Shown one piece after another: positions 50,115 to 61,052 of a stretch of 64,000 nucleotides of DNA. Made by a program: the position numbers and the translations under genes. The stretch's first letter is position 1, and the number at the start of each line of letters is the position of its first letter. The stretch comes from Peribacillus frigoritolerans (GTDB taxonomy: Bacteria > Bacillota > Bacilli > Bacillales > DSM-1321): positions 868,001 through 932,000 of the forward strand of contig JAUPFL010000002.1 in assembly GCA_030562215.1 (NCBI GenBank). Direction: 5' to 3'. The notes beneath the pieces are model-generated. The model ran no database searches. It saw only the letters and a program-made list of their open reading frames with translations, and was not told the DNA's origin.

Positions 50115-51777
50115 GAACCTCACCTTCCTTCATTGATTGAGCGAATTGGATCAACGATGAAAAGTTATCCATCTTGATTTTCATTTCGCCCTCTGTTTTG
50201 GACTCGCCGACCACATCAATTAAATATTCTTCAATGTTGTTAATATCCAGTTTGGTTAGAATATCATCCAATTCACCGATTACTTTTTCAAATAAATTTA
50301 TTTTTTCGTATAGTAACTTCAGTATATGTTCTTCAACTGTATTTTTTGTGGCAAAGTTATAGATCATCACATCTTCTTCCTGACCAAGGCGGTGAATCCG
50401 TCCAATTCGCTGTTCGAGCCTCATTGGGTTCCATGGCAGGTCAAAATTAATCAAGTGATGGCAAAACTGAAGGTTTATCCCTTCCCCGCCAGCTTCTGTT
50501 GCGATTAATACCTGTATATTCTTTTGGAATAATTCTCGCATCCAGTCTTTCTTTCCGCGCTTAAAACCGCCTCGGAAAGGAACGGAAGAAATTCCGTTCT
50601 GCTGTAGGTACCATTGGAGATATAATTGAGTCGCCCTATATTCCGTAAAGATAATCACTTTGTCATCAATTTTCTTGATCAGTTCCAAAGCTTTTTCAGC
50701 CTTTGAGTTCTGAACCGTTTCATTCACTTTAGAAAATAAATCATCAAGCTTTGCCAAAAAGTCAGGGGAAGGCTGATCGTATTTGTCTCTCATATTTTTT
50801 AATGTATAAAAGACCGCCTCTCTGCTGCTGCATGCTTCCCTTTGGAGAGTGAGAGCCGAAAAGGCGCTTCCTTTTGATCCATCCGAAATTGGCTTGAATT
50901 TGGAAACAGCATCGTACAATGCTTGTTCCGTTGGAGAAAATTCAATGGTGATGGTTTCCACATGCCGTTTTGTCCATTCAATGCCAGTATCGGCCCGCCG
51001 GTTTCGAATCATGACAGTGTTGACCAATTCCTTTAGGTGTTCATCTTCAATTGTGTTCCGGCCTTTACCTTTATACTTTTCCGAAAAGAGTGAGGCATTT
51101 CCCAAGTGGCCCGGTTTCAATAATGAAACAAGGTGGAAAATCTCCTCGACTTTATTTTGAATTGGTGTGGCTGTCAGAGTAAACAAAATTTCTTTTTCAG
51201 ATTTTGGACGAATTCATAGTTCTTCGTCTTATTATTTTTAAGTTTATGAGCTTCATCAATAATGATGAAGTCATATTCCTGAGTGAAGATGATATCTCGA
51301 TGTGGAGCGCGTTTCGCCGTATCAATGGATGAAATGACCACATCACAGGAGTCCCAGACATAACTTTTCTCTGAACGACTGCCGGAATATGAAACTTGGT
51401 ATTCAATTCAAATGCCCATTGTGAGACAAGGGAAGCCGGAACGAGGATCAATACTTTTTTACAAGGCCCCTAATCATATACTCTTTTAGGATCAAGCCTG
51501 CTTCAATTGTTTTCCCTAGCCCTACCTCATCAGCCAAAATGGCTTTTCCATTCATCTTTTCCACCACTTGCTTCGCTGCTTCCAATTGATGGGGAAGCGG
51601 GGTTAACTGCGGAAGGTGCTTGGGCGCCTGTAAACCTTCAAAATCAGGGATGATAAGATTTTCCTCCATTTGAACCGCCAACTTATAAAGCTCCCAATTT
51701 CCCCATGGACCGTCATTTTCCATCTTTTGCAGAAACTCGTCATTCCATTCAGAATTGAAGGATATATTGATTTTCAT
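50092..51777 (-). CDS. yqhH: SNF2-family DNA/RNA helicase YqhH (three frameshifts)
   Basis: About 562 residues when repaired. Motif I DEVGLGKTIEAG, Ia LILVPASLVSQW, II IIIDEAHKLKN, III LLTATPIQN, then the C-terminal helicase half with TEYRATQLYLQWYL, IATEAGGEGINLQ and QRIGRIHRLGQ. A RapA/HepA-like Swi2/Snf2 ATPase; target unknown. Breaks lie near 51455 (A run short), 51370 (AAAA short by one) and 51188 (CTCTG for CTCTTG). Confidence 0.88.
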
Positions 51778-52157
51778 AGAAATAACTCCCTCTTAAATCA
51801 TAATTTCCTTAATATAAGGTCAAAACCCGAACATTTCATATGTGAAGTAAGAAAAATATTTCTCTTCAAAAGATATTGCAGAGATAAGTTTCTTAGGGTA
51901 GGATATAAGTATATTTAGAAAATTCCAATTTCCAATCGCTATAAAGAATGTTTGTACATTGATTGTGCAGTTCGCGTTTTCTTAGTATGGGCTATAGGCT
52001 CCTAATTTATCCAAGATAACTGAAGGAGATCAGCAAACGGTTTCTGAAGTTTTAGGAGAATTGGCAGAGAATGCATTCCATTTATGCTCAAAGGTTTAAC
52101 TGATGCTTGGGGATTTATTCGCTTCCCTTCATTGGTAGACCATTTATATGCGGGTGA
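51778..52157. other. Intergenic region upstream of the glycine riboswitch
   Basis: 380 bases between yqhH and the riboswitch, on divergent transcripts. No convincing gene or −35/−10 pair stands out. One stretch (about 52005–52100) reads as a start-less 35-codon frame (…GDQQTVSEVLGELAENAFH…) that could be a gene remnant, but this is not supported further. Confidence 0.3.
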
Positions 52158-52328
52158 AGATAAGGGGAGAGACTACGGATGTAGCGCCGAAGGAGCAAAC
52201 TTAGCAGTGAATCTCTCAGGCAAAAGAACTCTTATTGGACGCAACTCTGGAGAGCGCCGCCCGTTTTGGGACGGCCACCAAAGGGGAAAACCTATTACAT
52301 AGGTAAACTTTCAGGTTTCAGGACAGAG
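52158..52328 (+). promoter_or_regulatory. Tandem glycine riboswitch
   Basis: Two aptamers in series. The first (about 52158–52235) has GGGGAGAGAC, GCGCCGAAGGAGCAAAC and ATCTCTCAGGCAAAAGAAC, closing GATAAG/CTTAT. The second (about 52236–52328) has GGACGCAACTCTGGAGAGCGCC, a CACCAAAGGGGAAAA core and GGACAGAG. These are the conserved gcv-leader sequences. P1 of aptamer 2 (CTCTG 52245/CAGAG 52323) uses the same bases as the left arm of the following terminator, so glycine binding should allow read-through: an ON switch. Confidence 0.92.
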
Positions 52329-52363
52329 AAAAAGCTCAAACGGGCTTTCTCTGTCCTTTTTTG
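52321..52363 (+). terminator. Riboswitch-controlled terminator
   Basis: GGACAGAGAAA and TTTCTCTGTCC form an 11-bp stem followed by TTTTTT, about 100 bases before gcvT. Its left arm overlaps aptamer 2 P1. Confidence 0.9.
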
Positions 52364-52464
52364 TGCTTTTTTACATCATGAATCAGGTTATATCTGATGC
52401 GTAATGACTAGAAGCTTTTGATAATGAAGCCAATTAAATTAAAAAATCTGAAGGGGGTCATTTT

Positions 52465-53570
52465 TTGACCAATTTAAAAAGAACACCACTATTTGAGGTT
52501 TATCGTGAATACGGAGGTAAAACGATTGATTTTGGCGGCTGGGAACTTCCTGTCCAATTTTCGGGTATAAAGGACGAACATGAAGCCGTACGAACAAAAG
52601 CGGGGTTATTCGATGTTTCCCATATGGGGGAAGTCGATGTTAAGGGTCCTGGAAGCCTTTCCTTTTTACAGAAGATGCTGACCAATGATATCTCAAAGCT
52701 GCAACTGGGCGGTGCCCAATATACAGCCATGTGTTATGAAAACGGAGGCACGGTTGATGATCTAATCGTGTATAAAAGGGCTGAGGACGACTATCTGCTC
52801 GTGGTCAATGCGGCGAATACAGAAAAAGATTTCAATTGGCTGCAAGCTAATTTAGCGGAAGATGTCCAAATTACGAATGTATCGAGTGACTATACACAGC
52901 TGGCACTTCAAGGACCAGCTGCAGAGAAGATATTACAAAAACTATCGGGAAATACTGACTTAAGCGAAATTGGATTTTTCAAGTTCAAGGAAAATGTCAT
53001 GATTAACGGTATCTCCACGCTGGTATCCCGTACTGGATACACTGGTGAAGATGGTTTTGAGATATATAGCGACAGTAAAAATGGCCCTGCCCTTTGGAAG
53101 GCGATTATGGATGCCGGAAAGGAAGAGGGGTTCAGCCGATAGGTTTAGGTGCTCGTGATACTCTGCGTTTTGAAGCGAAACTGCCGCTATATGGGCAGGA
53201 GCTTTCAGCGGACATCACCCCGATAGAAGCCGGGATTGGTTTTGCAGTAAAAGTGGATAAGGAAGCTGATTTTTTCGGGAAAGCCGTACTTGCTGAGCAA
53301 AAGGAGAAAGGAGCTTCCCGCAAGCTTGTGGGAATTGAAATGATTGACCGTGGCATTCCACGTCATGGGTATAAGGTCTACAGCGGTGATAAAGTCATTG
53401 GCGAGGTCACGACCGGTACCCAATCACCAACATTGAAGAAAAACGTTGGATTGGTACTTATCGATAAGGAATTTTCGGTGCTGGATGCGGAAGTCGAAGT
53501 GGAAATCCGTTCCAAACGTTTGAAAGCCGTTATAATACAAACACCTTTTTATAAAAAACCACGTAAATAG
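52465..53570 (+). CDS. gcvT: Glycine cleavage system T-protein (aminomethyltransferase) (one frameshift)
   Basis: About 369 residues. Transfers the methylene group to THF and releases ammonia. Motifs: [76 protein letters not shown]. The break near 53130 is GGGG where GGGGG is needed ([13 protein letters not shown]). TTG 52465 follows AAGGGGGTC. First gene of the riboswitch-controlled gcv operon. Confidence 0.95.
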
Positions 53571-53587
53571 AGGGGAATGGTCATTAG

Positions 53588-54933
53588 ATGAAACATCGTT
53601 ATTTACCCATGACAGAGCAAGATAAACAAGAAATGCTGGAAGCGATAGGGGTATCCACTGCGGAAGAACTTTTCAATGATATCCCTGAAAGCGTTCGTTT
53701 TCAAGGAGAATACGATATCAAGCCTGCCAAATCTGAACCTGCGTTAATGAAAGAATTATCAAGGCTTGCTGCCAAGAATGCTGACCTTAAAAACTATGCT
53801 TCCTTCCTTGGTGCGGGTGTCTATGACCATTACGCTCCGGTCATCGTCGATCATGTTCTTTCCCGTTCTGAGTTTTATACGGCTTATACACCCTATCAGC
53901 CTGAAATTTCACAGGGCGAGCTTCAAGCAATCTTTGAATATCAAACGATGATCTGTGAATTGACGGGCATGGATGTGGCTAACTCCTCCATGTATGACGG
54001 CGGGACGGCGCTGGCTGAAGCAGCGATGCTCGCTTCAGGACAGACACGGCGGAAGAAGATTCTCATTTCAGGAACCGTACATCCTGAATCAAGAGAAGTC
54101 GTGAAGACATATGCGAAAGGGCAACGCGTGGAAGTGATCGAAATTCCTTATAAAGACGGTGTTACGGATTTAGCTGCTTTAAGGGAATTGGCGAATGATG
54201 ACATTGCAGGAGTGATCGTGCAATATCCGAACTTTTTTGGCCGGATCGAGCCATTGAAAGAAATGGAAGAAATCATTCATGGCGTCAAGTCAATGTTTAT
54301 CGTTTCCAGTAATCCGCTTGCATTGGGAGCTTTGACATCCCCTGGTGCACTCGGTGCGGATATCGTAACGGGGATGCTCAGCCATTCGGCATTCCAGCGG
54401 CATTCGGTGGACCTCATTGTGGATATTTTGCCGTTACTAATAAACTTGTTCGGAAAGTTCCGGGCCGACTCGTGGGTCAAACGGTGGATGAAAATGGAAA
54501 ACGGGGGTTTGTACTGACGCTTCAAGCTCGTGAACAGCACATTCGCCGTGACAAAGCCACATCCAACATATGTTCCAATCAAGCTTTGAATGCCTTGGCA
54601 GCTTCTGTTGCAATGACCGCGCTTGGGAAAAAGGGTGTCAAAGAAATGGCCGTGCAAAATATCCAAAAAGCGCATTACGCGAAAAAAGCAATTATGGCAA
54701 AAGGGGTGGAAGTGATATTCGAAGGTCCTTCGTTTAATGAATTTGTCATTAAACTGCCTGCACCGTTTTCAGAAATCAATAAAACCCTTTTTGAAAAAGG
54801 GATGATTGGCGGCTTCGATTTAGGGACGGTTTATCCTGAATTGAAAGACCATATGCTTGTTGCGGTAACTGAACTAAGAACAAAAGAAGAAATTGATGCA
54901 CTTGCGCAGGAATTGGGGGATCAACATGAATAA
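53588..54933 (+). CDS. gcvPA: Glycine dehydrogenase (decarboxylating) subunit 1, GcvPA (one frameshift)
   Basis: About 448 residues. N-terminal half of the two-part P-protein. Starts [19 protein letters not shown], with [32 protein letters not shown] and [12 protein letters not shown]. The break near 54375 is GGGG short by one; the repair restores [21 protein letters not shown] and links to [14 protein letters not shown]. It overlaps gcvPB by eight bases. Confidence 0.95.
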
Positions 54934-56383
54934 TCAAGATCAATCACTCATTTTTGAAATCAGTACTTCCGGTCGAATCGGTTACAGTCTGCCAGAAATG
55001 GATGTTGCAACTATTCCGCTCGAAGAAATTCTTCCTGCCGACTACATCCGTGAAGAAGAGGCAGAGCTTCCTGAGGTGTCCGAACTGGATATCATGCGTC
55101 ACTATACAGCACTTTCCAAACGGAATCATGGAGTGGATTCGGGTTTTTATCCGCTGGGTTCGTGCACGATGAAATATAATCCGAAAATAAATGAAAATGT
55201 GGCACGCTTCAACGGTTTTGCCCATATCCATCCGTATCAAGATCCCGCTACTGTACAAGGAGCATTGGGACTATTATTTGATTTGCAGGAACACTTAACG
55301 GAAATCACCGGAATGGACCAAGTGACATTACAGCCTGCAGCAGGTGCTCACGGTGAATGGACAGGATTGATGATGATTCGCGCTTTTCACGAAGCGAATG
55401 GCGATACAGAACGGACGAAAGTGATTGTACCTGATTCGGCACATGGTACAAATCCTGCCTCTGCCACTGTTGCCGGACTTGAAACGATTACAGTGAAGTC
55501 CGATGAAAATGGATTAGTAGACCTTGAAGATTTAAAGCGTGTTGTCGGTCCGGATACGGCGGCCTTGATGCTGACGAACCCCAATACATTGGGATTGTTT
55601 GAAGAAAATATTTTGGAAATGGCACAACTTGTCCATGACGCAGGTGGAAAGCTTTATTATGATGGAGCGAATCTGAATGCAGTCCTATCAAAAGCACGGC
55701 CGGGTGACATGGGCTTTGATGTTGTTCACTTAAATCTCCATAAAACATTCACAGGCCCTCATGGCGGAGGCGGCCCGGGTTCTGGTCCTGTAGGTGTGAA
55801 GTCGGACTTGATCCCTTACTTGCCTAAACCTCTTGTAGTCAAACAAGGTGAGCAATTCGTTCTTGATTATGATCGTCCGCAATCCATTGGCAGGGTAAAA
55901 CCTTATTATGGTAATTTCGGGATAAACGTGAGGGCATATACGTACATTCGTTCAATGGGTCCTGATGGCCTTAAAGCTGTCACCGAAAATGCGGTCATCA
56001 ATGCCAATTATATGATGCGCAGGTTGGAACCTTATTTTGACTTACCATATAATCGTCATTGTAAGCACGAATTCGTATTAAGCGGACGCCGCCAAAAGAA
56101 ATTGGGGGTAAGGACTCTCGATATAGCTAAAAGATTGCTGGATTTCGGGTATCATCCTCCAACCATTTACTTCCCGTTGAACGTGGAAGAAGGAATGATG
56201 ATAGAACCGACTGAAACCGAGTCAAAAGAAACGTTGGATGCATTCATCGATGCGATGATCCAGATTGCCAAGGAAGCGGAAGAAACCCCGGAAATCGTTC
56301 AGGAAGCTCCGCATACAACCGTTATAAAGCGGCTTGATGAAACTCTTGCTGCAAGAAAACCTGTTTTACGTTATCAAGCCTAG
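54926..56383 (+). CDS. gcvPB: Glycine dehydrogenase (decarboxylating) subunit 2, GcvPB
   Basis: 485 residues, intact. C-terminal half of the P-protein, carrying the PLP lysine in [23 protein letters not shown]. Other marks: [27 protein letters not shown] and [11 protein letters not shown] 54926 follows GGGGGATC; upstream in-frame ATG lies within gcvPA. GcvH is not in the window; lipoic acid for it is made by LipM, encoded just downstream. Confidence 0.96.
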   Translation: MNNQDQSLIFEISTSGRIGYSLPEMDVATIPLEEILPADYIREEEAELPEVSELDIMRHYTALSKRNHGVDSGFYPLGSCTMKYNPKINENVARFNGFAHIHPYQDPATVQGALGLLFDLQEHLTEITGMDQVTLQPAAGAHGEWTGLMMIRAFHEANGDTERTKVIVPDSAHGTNPASATVAGLETITVKSDENGLVDLEDLKRVVGPDTAALMLTNPNTLGLFEENILEMAQLVHDAGGKLYYDGANLNAVLSKARPGDMGFDVVHLNLHKTFTGPHGGGGPGSGPVGVKSDLIPYLPKPLVVKQGEQFVLDYDRPQSIGRVKPYYGNFGINVRAYTYIRSMGPDGLKAVTENAVINANYMMRRLEPYFDLPYNRHCKHEFVLSGRRQKKLGVRTLDIAKRLLDFGYHPPTIYFPLNVEEGMMIEPTETESKETLDAFIDAMIQIAKEAEETPEIVQEAPHTTVIKRLDETLAARKPVLRYQA

Positions 56384-56400
56384 ACTAGAAGCTTAACCGA

Positions 56401-56430
56401 AAAAATCCCTGCCTGCCGGCGGGGATTTTT
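56401..56430 (+). terminator. Intrinsic terminator after gcvPB
   Basis: AAAAATCCC and GGGATTTTT pair around a GC-rich 12-base loop (TGCCTGCCGGCG). Confidence 0.85.
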
Positions 56431-56494
56431 CATGTTTATGTAAGATTTCATTAAAGTACACCATGGAACATTCTTTTACTTGAGCTATTGAATT

Positions 56495-56524
56495 AAAAAG
56501 AGCCCATGCGGAGATGGGGTCTTA
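56495..56524 (-). terminator. Intrinsic terminator of yqhL
   Basis: On the minus strand AAGACCCCAT and ATGGGCTCTT pair with a 6-base loop and run into TTT; it overlaps the yqhL stop. Confidence 0.75.
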
Positions 56525-56905
56525 TTTCTTTGCTTTGATTTTCCCGGTCCACATCTTGAAACCGCCCTTTAGGTGAAAAAGTTCCCTGTAGCCTTTTTTG
56601 TATAGCATGGCTGCTGCTCTGCCGCTGATGATTTCACTTTGAGCGTACAAATATACAGGCTTGTCCGGCCTAATTTCGACCAAGCGGGTTTTCATTTGAG
56701 TCATAGGGATGTTTCTTGCGCCTAAGATATGACCATTATCGAAATCATTCGGTTCCCGCACATCGATTAGCTGCACTTTTCTGTAGTTAGCGATAAATTC
56801 GTCCTGTGTTAGTGTTTTGACGATTTTACGCTGGCGGTACCAATTAAAAAGTGAATACGCAATAACCACTCCTAAGATGATGAGCAGTGTATATAATATT
56901 TCCAA
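56522..56905 (-). CDS. yqhL: Membrane-anchored rhodanese-fold protein YqhL, lacking the catalytic Cys
   Basis: 127 residues: one N-terminal transmembrane helix (EILYTLLIILGVVIAYSLFNW) and one rhodanese domain with QLIDVREPNDFDNGHILGARNIPM and YKKGYRELFHLKGGF. The active-site loop reads YLYAQSEIISGRAA, with alanine where sulfurtransferases have cysteine. It is therefore probably not a thiosulfate sulfurtransferase; perhaps a binding protein. Frame intact. Confidence 0.85.
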   Translation of the reverse strand: MEILYTLLIILGVVIAYSLFNWYRQRKIVKTLTQDEFIANYRKVQLIDVREPNDFDNGHILGARNIPMTQMKTRLVEIRPDKPVYLYAQSEIISGRAAAMLYKKGYRELFHLKGGFKMWTGKIKAKK

Positions 56906-57108
56906 ACATAAAACTCCCTTCTACCTTAACGAATACAGACAATCTTTATTATATAATTGCTTTACCCAATAATCAAAAAGAATTTTCATCAAAATTCTTC
57001 ATGACTTGATAGCACTTTCTTTTTTTAGAGTGTTAAAGTCTGTTAAACTACTACATGTGAGTTTTTTGTGGGGGATTGAAAAACAGTCTATCGAAATGAG
57101 GGGTAAAG

Positions 57109-57945
57109 ATGACTAAAGAAAAATGGGGTTTTATAGATTCGGGGTATTGTTCACCGGCTTTTAACATGGCGCTGGACGAAGCGCTGTTAAACTGGCAAAG
57201 CAAAGGGGAAATTCCGCCAATCATACGCTTTTACGGCTGGGATCCAGCGACATTGTCGATCGGTTATTTTCAAAAGGCAGAAGCCGAAATTGATATGGAA
57301 GAGGTCAAAAGGCAGGGCCTTGGTTTTGTTCGCAGGCCAACAGGAGGACGAGCGGTACTCCACGAGCATGAATTGACTTATAGCGTAATCGTTCCAGAAT
57401 CCTATCCGGGAATGCCAACTACCGTTACTGAAGCATATCGTGTCATTTCTGAAGGGATATTAATGGGGTTCAGGAATCTGGGATTGGATGCTTATTTTGC
57501 CGTGCCTCGAAGCGATCAGGAAAAAGCGGCTTTAAAATCGCCCAGGTCTTCCGTTTGTTTTGATGCTCCAAGCTGGTATGAACTGGTCGTTGAGGGCAGG
57601 AAGGTCGCTGGCAGCGCTCAAACCAGGCAAAAAGGCGTCATCCTTCAGCACGGGTCCATTTTGCTTGAACTTGATGATGATAAGCTCTTTAGCGTATTTA
57701 AATTCTCAAATGACAGGGTTAAAGAAAGAATGCAAAAAAACCTAAAAAACAAAGCTGTGGCCATAAATGACATTGCCGGGAGAAAGATTACCATCCCTGA
57801 AGCGAAAGAAGCTTTTGAAAAAGGTTTTGCCGAAGGACTTTCGATTGATTTAGAGCCATACGTCCTCACCGAAAAGCAATTGCTGGAAGTGAAGGCCATT
57901 GCAGAAAGCAAATATGAAAGCGACGAATGGAATTTCATGAGATAG
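57109..57945 (+). CDS. lipM: Octanoyl-[GcvH]:protein N-octanoyltransferase LipM
   Basis: 278 residues, intact. Moves octanoate from ACP to GcvH in lipoate assembly. BPL/LplA/LipB fold: [28 protein letters not shown], the acyl-cysteine in [28 protein letters not shown] 57109 follows GAGGGGT. It lies downstream of gcvPB as in B. subtilis, which ties lipoylation to glycine cleavage. Confidence 0.94.
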   Translation: MTKEKWGFIDSGYCSPAFNMALDEALLNWQSKGEIPPIIRFYGWDPATLSIGYFQKAEAEIDMEEVKRQGLGFVRRPTGGRAVLHEHELTYSVIVPESYPGMPTTVTEAYRVISEGILMGFRNLGLDAYFAVPRSDQEKAALKSPRSSVCFDAPSWYELVVEGRKVAGSAQTRQKGVILQHGSILLELDDDKLFSVFKFSNDRVKERMQKNLKNKAVAINDIAGRKITIPEAKEAFEKGFAEGLSIDLEPYVLTEKQLLEVKAIAESKYESDEWNFMR

Positions 57946-57977
57946 AGGAAGCATAATTAGAGTGGATAATAAAAAAG

Positions 57978-58082
57978 TTTTTTCAGATTTGTTTGACCAA
58001 ATAACACATCCCTTGCAGGGATAAGCCCTGAAAGGGGTGGGGAAAAAGCAAGGTCCAAATTAATTGAAATCTGATGAAAAAA
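57978..58082. repeat. 105-nt imperfect palindromic element
   Basis: TTTTTTCAGATTT (57978–57990) pairs with AAATCTGATGAAAAAA (58067–58082) with a three-base bulge. Further in, GTTTGACC faces GGTCCAAA, CCTTGC (58011–58016) pairs with GCAAGG (58048–58053), and CAGGG/CCCTG forms a central hairpin. It lies between lipM and the NrdR boxes. It could be a MITE or a structured RNA; as a terminator it would be unusually long. Confidence 0.55.
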
Positions 58083-58137
58083 TATCGTAAATCGACATTT
58101 TCCTCCCTTTTGCTAACTATATTAATTGATTTAACGT

Positions 58138-58215
58138 TTGACAAATTTAAAAGTTATTCAAAACAAACACAATATATAGTAGTTGAAATATTTAATGCGA
58201 CACTATATGTTGATT
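58138..58215 (+). promoter_or_regulatory. Promoter region with tandem NrdR boxes for nrdJ
   Basis: A −35-like TTGACA (58138–58143) precedes two NrdR-type boxes, ACACAATATATAGTAG (58167–58182) and ACACTATATGTTGATT (58200–58215). Their starts are 33 bases apart, about three helix turns, as is usual for NrdR pairs (consensus ACACAATATATAGTGT). Repression of the reductase by NrdR when (d)ATP is high is inferred. The exact −10 is unclear. Confidence 0.7.
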
Positions 58216-58333
58216 TTTGAGTTTCGCTATGATAAATTTAGGGTACTTGTTAAGCGAAACGGACATGTAAGGTTACATAAGGATTTTTGCGGCAGCAAGA
58301 ACGGATCTTGAAACATATAAAGGAGAGGGAATT

Positions 58334-60902
58334 ATGTCGGTTGTAATAAAAGAAGCTTTAAAGGTTGATCTAGAAAGGTTGAATAAGGATATTTCTTTAT
58401 TTCCCCAGGTTCACCCTGTAACTGCTGATATGAAAATGGCGCATAAGGGAGTGTCCCGTCTAGTCATGCTTGACCGCTATTCTTTTAAGGATACTGAAAA
58501 AATCACACTCTCGGCAGGCGATTTCGTCGTGTTGACGATTAAGGAAGATCCGAAATTCCCGGCAAGGGGTCTCGGTTACATCGTTGAGATTGATTGGGAA
58601 ACCAAAAAAGCCAAGGTATTGGTGGATGAAGAATTCCGTGGCGTATTGGATAATCCGGAGGAAATGGAGACGGGAATTGTAAACCGTCCGCTGGATATAA
58701 TCGAAAAGCCGCTTGAAATATACTATGAACAAATTGCGAAACGTAATGCAACGGGATTGGCATCAGTGGAAACCACGGAAGAAAAAGGACGGAATGGTTC
58801 AATAAATTCTATGAAGAATTAAAGAACCTTAATTTCGTCCCGGCAGGCCGAGTATTATACGGTGCGGGTTCCAATACGGATGTTACTTATTTCAATTGCT
58901 ATGTAATGCCATTCGTACCGGATTCACGCGAAGGTATTTCAGAACATAGGAAACAAGTGATGGAAATCATGAGCCGCGGCGGCGGAGTGGGTACGAACGG
59001 ATCGACACTTCGTCCAAGAAACACTCTGGCAAAAGGGGTAAATGGAAAATCCTCGGGTTCAGTGTCATGGCTTGACGATATTGCAAAACTGACGCATCTT
59101 GTTGAACAGGGCGGTAGCAGACGAGGCGCGCAAATGATCATGCTTGCTGATTGGCATCCTGATATTGCAGAGTTCATCATTTCCAAAATGCAAAATCCAA
59201 GGATCCTGCGTTACCTAGTGGAAAACACTAAAGATGAAGCCATCAAGAAATATGCGACGGATAAATTGAAATTCACGCCGCACACGGAACAGGAAACGGC
59301 TATGTATCAAGGGATTATCAATTATAAGGAGATTCCTGGCCAAGGTGGGTTCAGCGAGAAAATCATTAGGGATGCCGAGGAAAAGATCCGTACAGGTGGA
59401 ACGTACAGTGTCCATAATTCAGATTTCCTGACCGGAGCCAATATCTCTATTTGCCTGACTAAGGAATTTATGGAAGCAGCGGAACAAGATGCGGAATATG
59501 AATTGCGTTTTCCTGATGTTGAAAGCTATAATGCCGAAGAAATGGCCATTTACAATGAAGAATGGCATAATGTCGGTGATGTTCGCGAATGGGAGAAAAT
59601 GGGTCATAAAGTCCGTGTTTACCGTAAAATCCGCGCTAAAGAGCTTTGGAACTTAATAAACATTTGTGCAACATATTCTGCCGAACCAGGTATTTTCTTT
59701 ATCGATAATGCTAATGAAATGACGAATGCCAAAGCATATGGTCAACAGGTCGTTGCCACGAACCCTTGTGGAGAACAGCCATTGGCCCCATATTCAGTAT
59801 GTAACCTTGCGGCTGTCAATCTGGCTGAAATGGCTGATAAAGATAGCAAAACGGTTAATTTCGAGAAACTTAAGCAGACAGTTGAAGTCGGTGTGCGCAT
59901 GCAGGACAATGTCATTGACGCAACTCCTTATTTCTTGGATGAAAACAAAAAACAGGCACTGGGAGAGCGACGGGTTGGACTTGGTGTAATGGGTCTGCAT
60001 GACCTGTTGATCTACTGTGAAACGGAATATGGCTCTGAAGAAGGAAATATCCTTGTGGACAAGGTGTTTGAAACGATTGCGACTACAGCTTACAGGGCTT
60101 CCGTGGAGCTTGCTAAAGAAAAGGCAGTTTCCCGTTCCTGATCGGGTCAACGGACAAAGAAACCAATGAGCTTAGAACACGTTTCACACAAACCGGATTT
60201 ATGGAAAAAATGCCGGAAGATATCAGGGAAAGTGTTGCTGCACATGGGATCCGTAACTCTCATTTATTGACAGTGGCTCCTACGGGAAGCACAGGAACGA
60301 TGGTTGGGGTATCAACAGGTCTTGAACCATATTTCTCCTTCACGTATTTCCGCAGCGGCCGTCTTGGTAAATTCATTGAAGTTAAGGCTGACATTGTACA
60401 GGAATACTTGGACCGCCATCCAGAAGCCGATACAGAAGAGCTTCCAAAATGGTTCATTTCCGCTATGGAATTAGCTCCGGAAGCACATGCTGATGTTCAA
60501 TGCATCATTCAACGCTGGATTGACAGCTCAATCAGCAAGACGGTCAATGCTCCAAAAGGATATACTGTCGAACAAGTTGAAAAGGTATATGAACGTCTAT
60601 ACAAAGGCGGAGCAAAAGGCGGTACGGTATATGTGGATGGCAGTCGTGACAGTCAGGTCCTTACGCTCAAAGCGGAAGAAAACCAAATGGACGAGCAGCT
60701 TGAAATGGATGAATTGACAGATGTGGAAGAAAAGAAAAAAGTTGTATTGGTCGATACGATAAATGAGCTGCGTTCGACGAATGTTACGATTGGTTCGGAA
60801 GTGGGTAACACTTGCCCGGTATGCCGTAAAGGTGAAGTCCAGGAAATGGGCGGATGCAATACTTGCACGAATTGCGGAGCGCAATTGAAATGCGGGCTAT
60901 AA
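58334..60902 (+). CDS. nrdJ: Adenosylcobalamin-dependent (class II) ribonucleotide reductase (two frameshifts)
   Basis: About 857 residues. Makes deoxyribonucleotides using B12. Signatures: VPAGRVLYGAGS, YFNCYVMPF (first redox cysteine), SRGGGVGTNGSTLRPR, NPCGEQPLAPYSVCNLAAVNL (radical cysteine), TVAPTGSTGTMVGVSTGLEPYF, and a C-terminal zinc-ribbon-like CPVCRKGE…CNTCTNCG. Breaks near 58790 and 60122 are each one A short. AAAGGAGAGGG precedes ATG 58334. B. subtilis has only class Ib enzymes; here the gene sits where mntR lies in B. subtilis. Confidence 0.92.
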
Positions 60903-60917
60903 GCTGATCGAAAGGAA

Positions 60918-60957
60918 GTCGTTAAGTATGCTGCAAAGCTATCTTAACGGCTTTTTT
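60918..60957 (+). terminator. Intrinsic terminator after nrdJ
   Basis: GTCGTTAAG and CTTAACGGC (one G·T pair) flank a 16-base loop and lead into seven T. Confidence 0.75.
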
Positions 60958-61008
60958 TAGAGTCATAAATGCAGGGTAGTGACAGTCTGTTCAATTAAAT
61001 ACCAATAG

Positions 61009-61045
61009 AGAAGACCGAATCATCGTAAATTCGGTCTTCTTTTCT
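61009..61045. terminator. Second terminator-like hairpin, between nrdJ and the small minus-strand gene
   Basis: GAAGACCGAAT and ATTCGGTCTTC pair around a 7-base loop, followed by TTTTCTT on the plus strand. It can serve both convergent genes. Confidence 0.8.
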
Positions 61046-61052
61046 TGTTCAA

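Noticed and set aside
52005..52100. Gene remnant upstream of the glycine riboswitch
   Set aside because: The 35-codon frame has no start codon or ribosome site and no recognised family.
58083..58333. Cobalamin riboswitch before the B12-dependent nrdJ
   Set aside because: None of the conserved B12-box or core elements is visible; NrdR boxes explain the regulation better.
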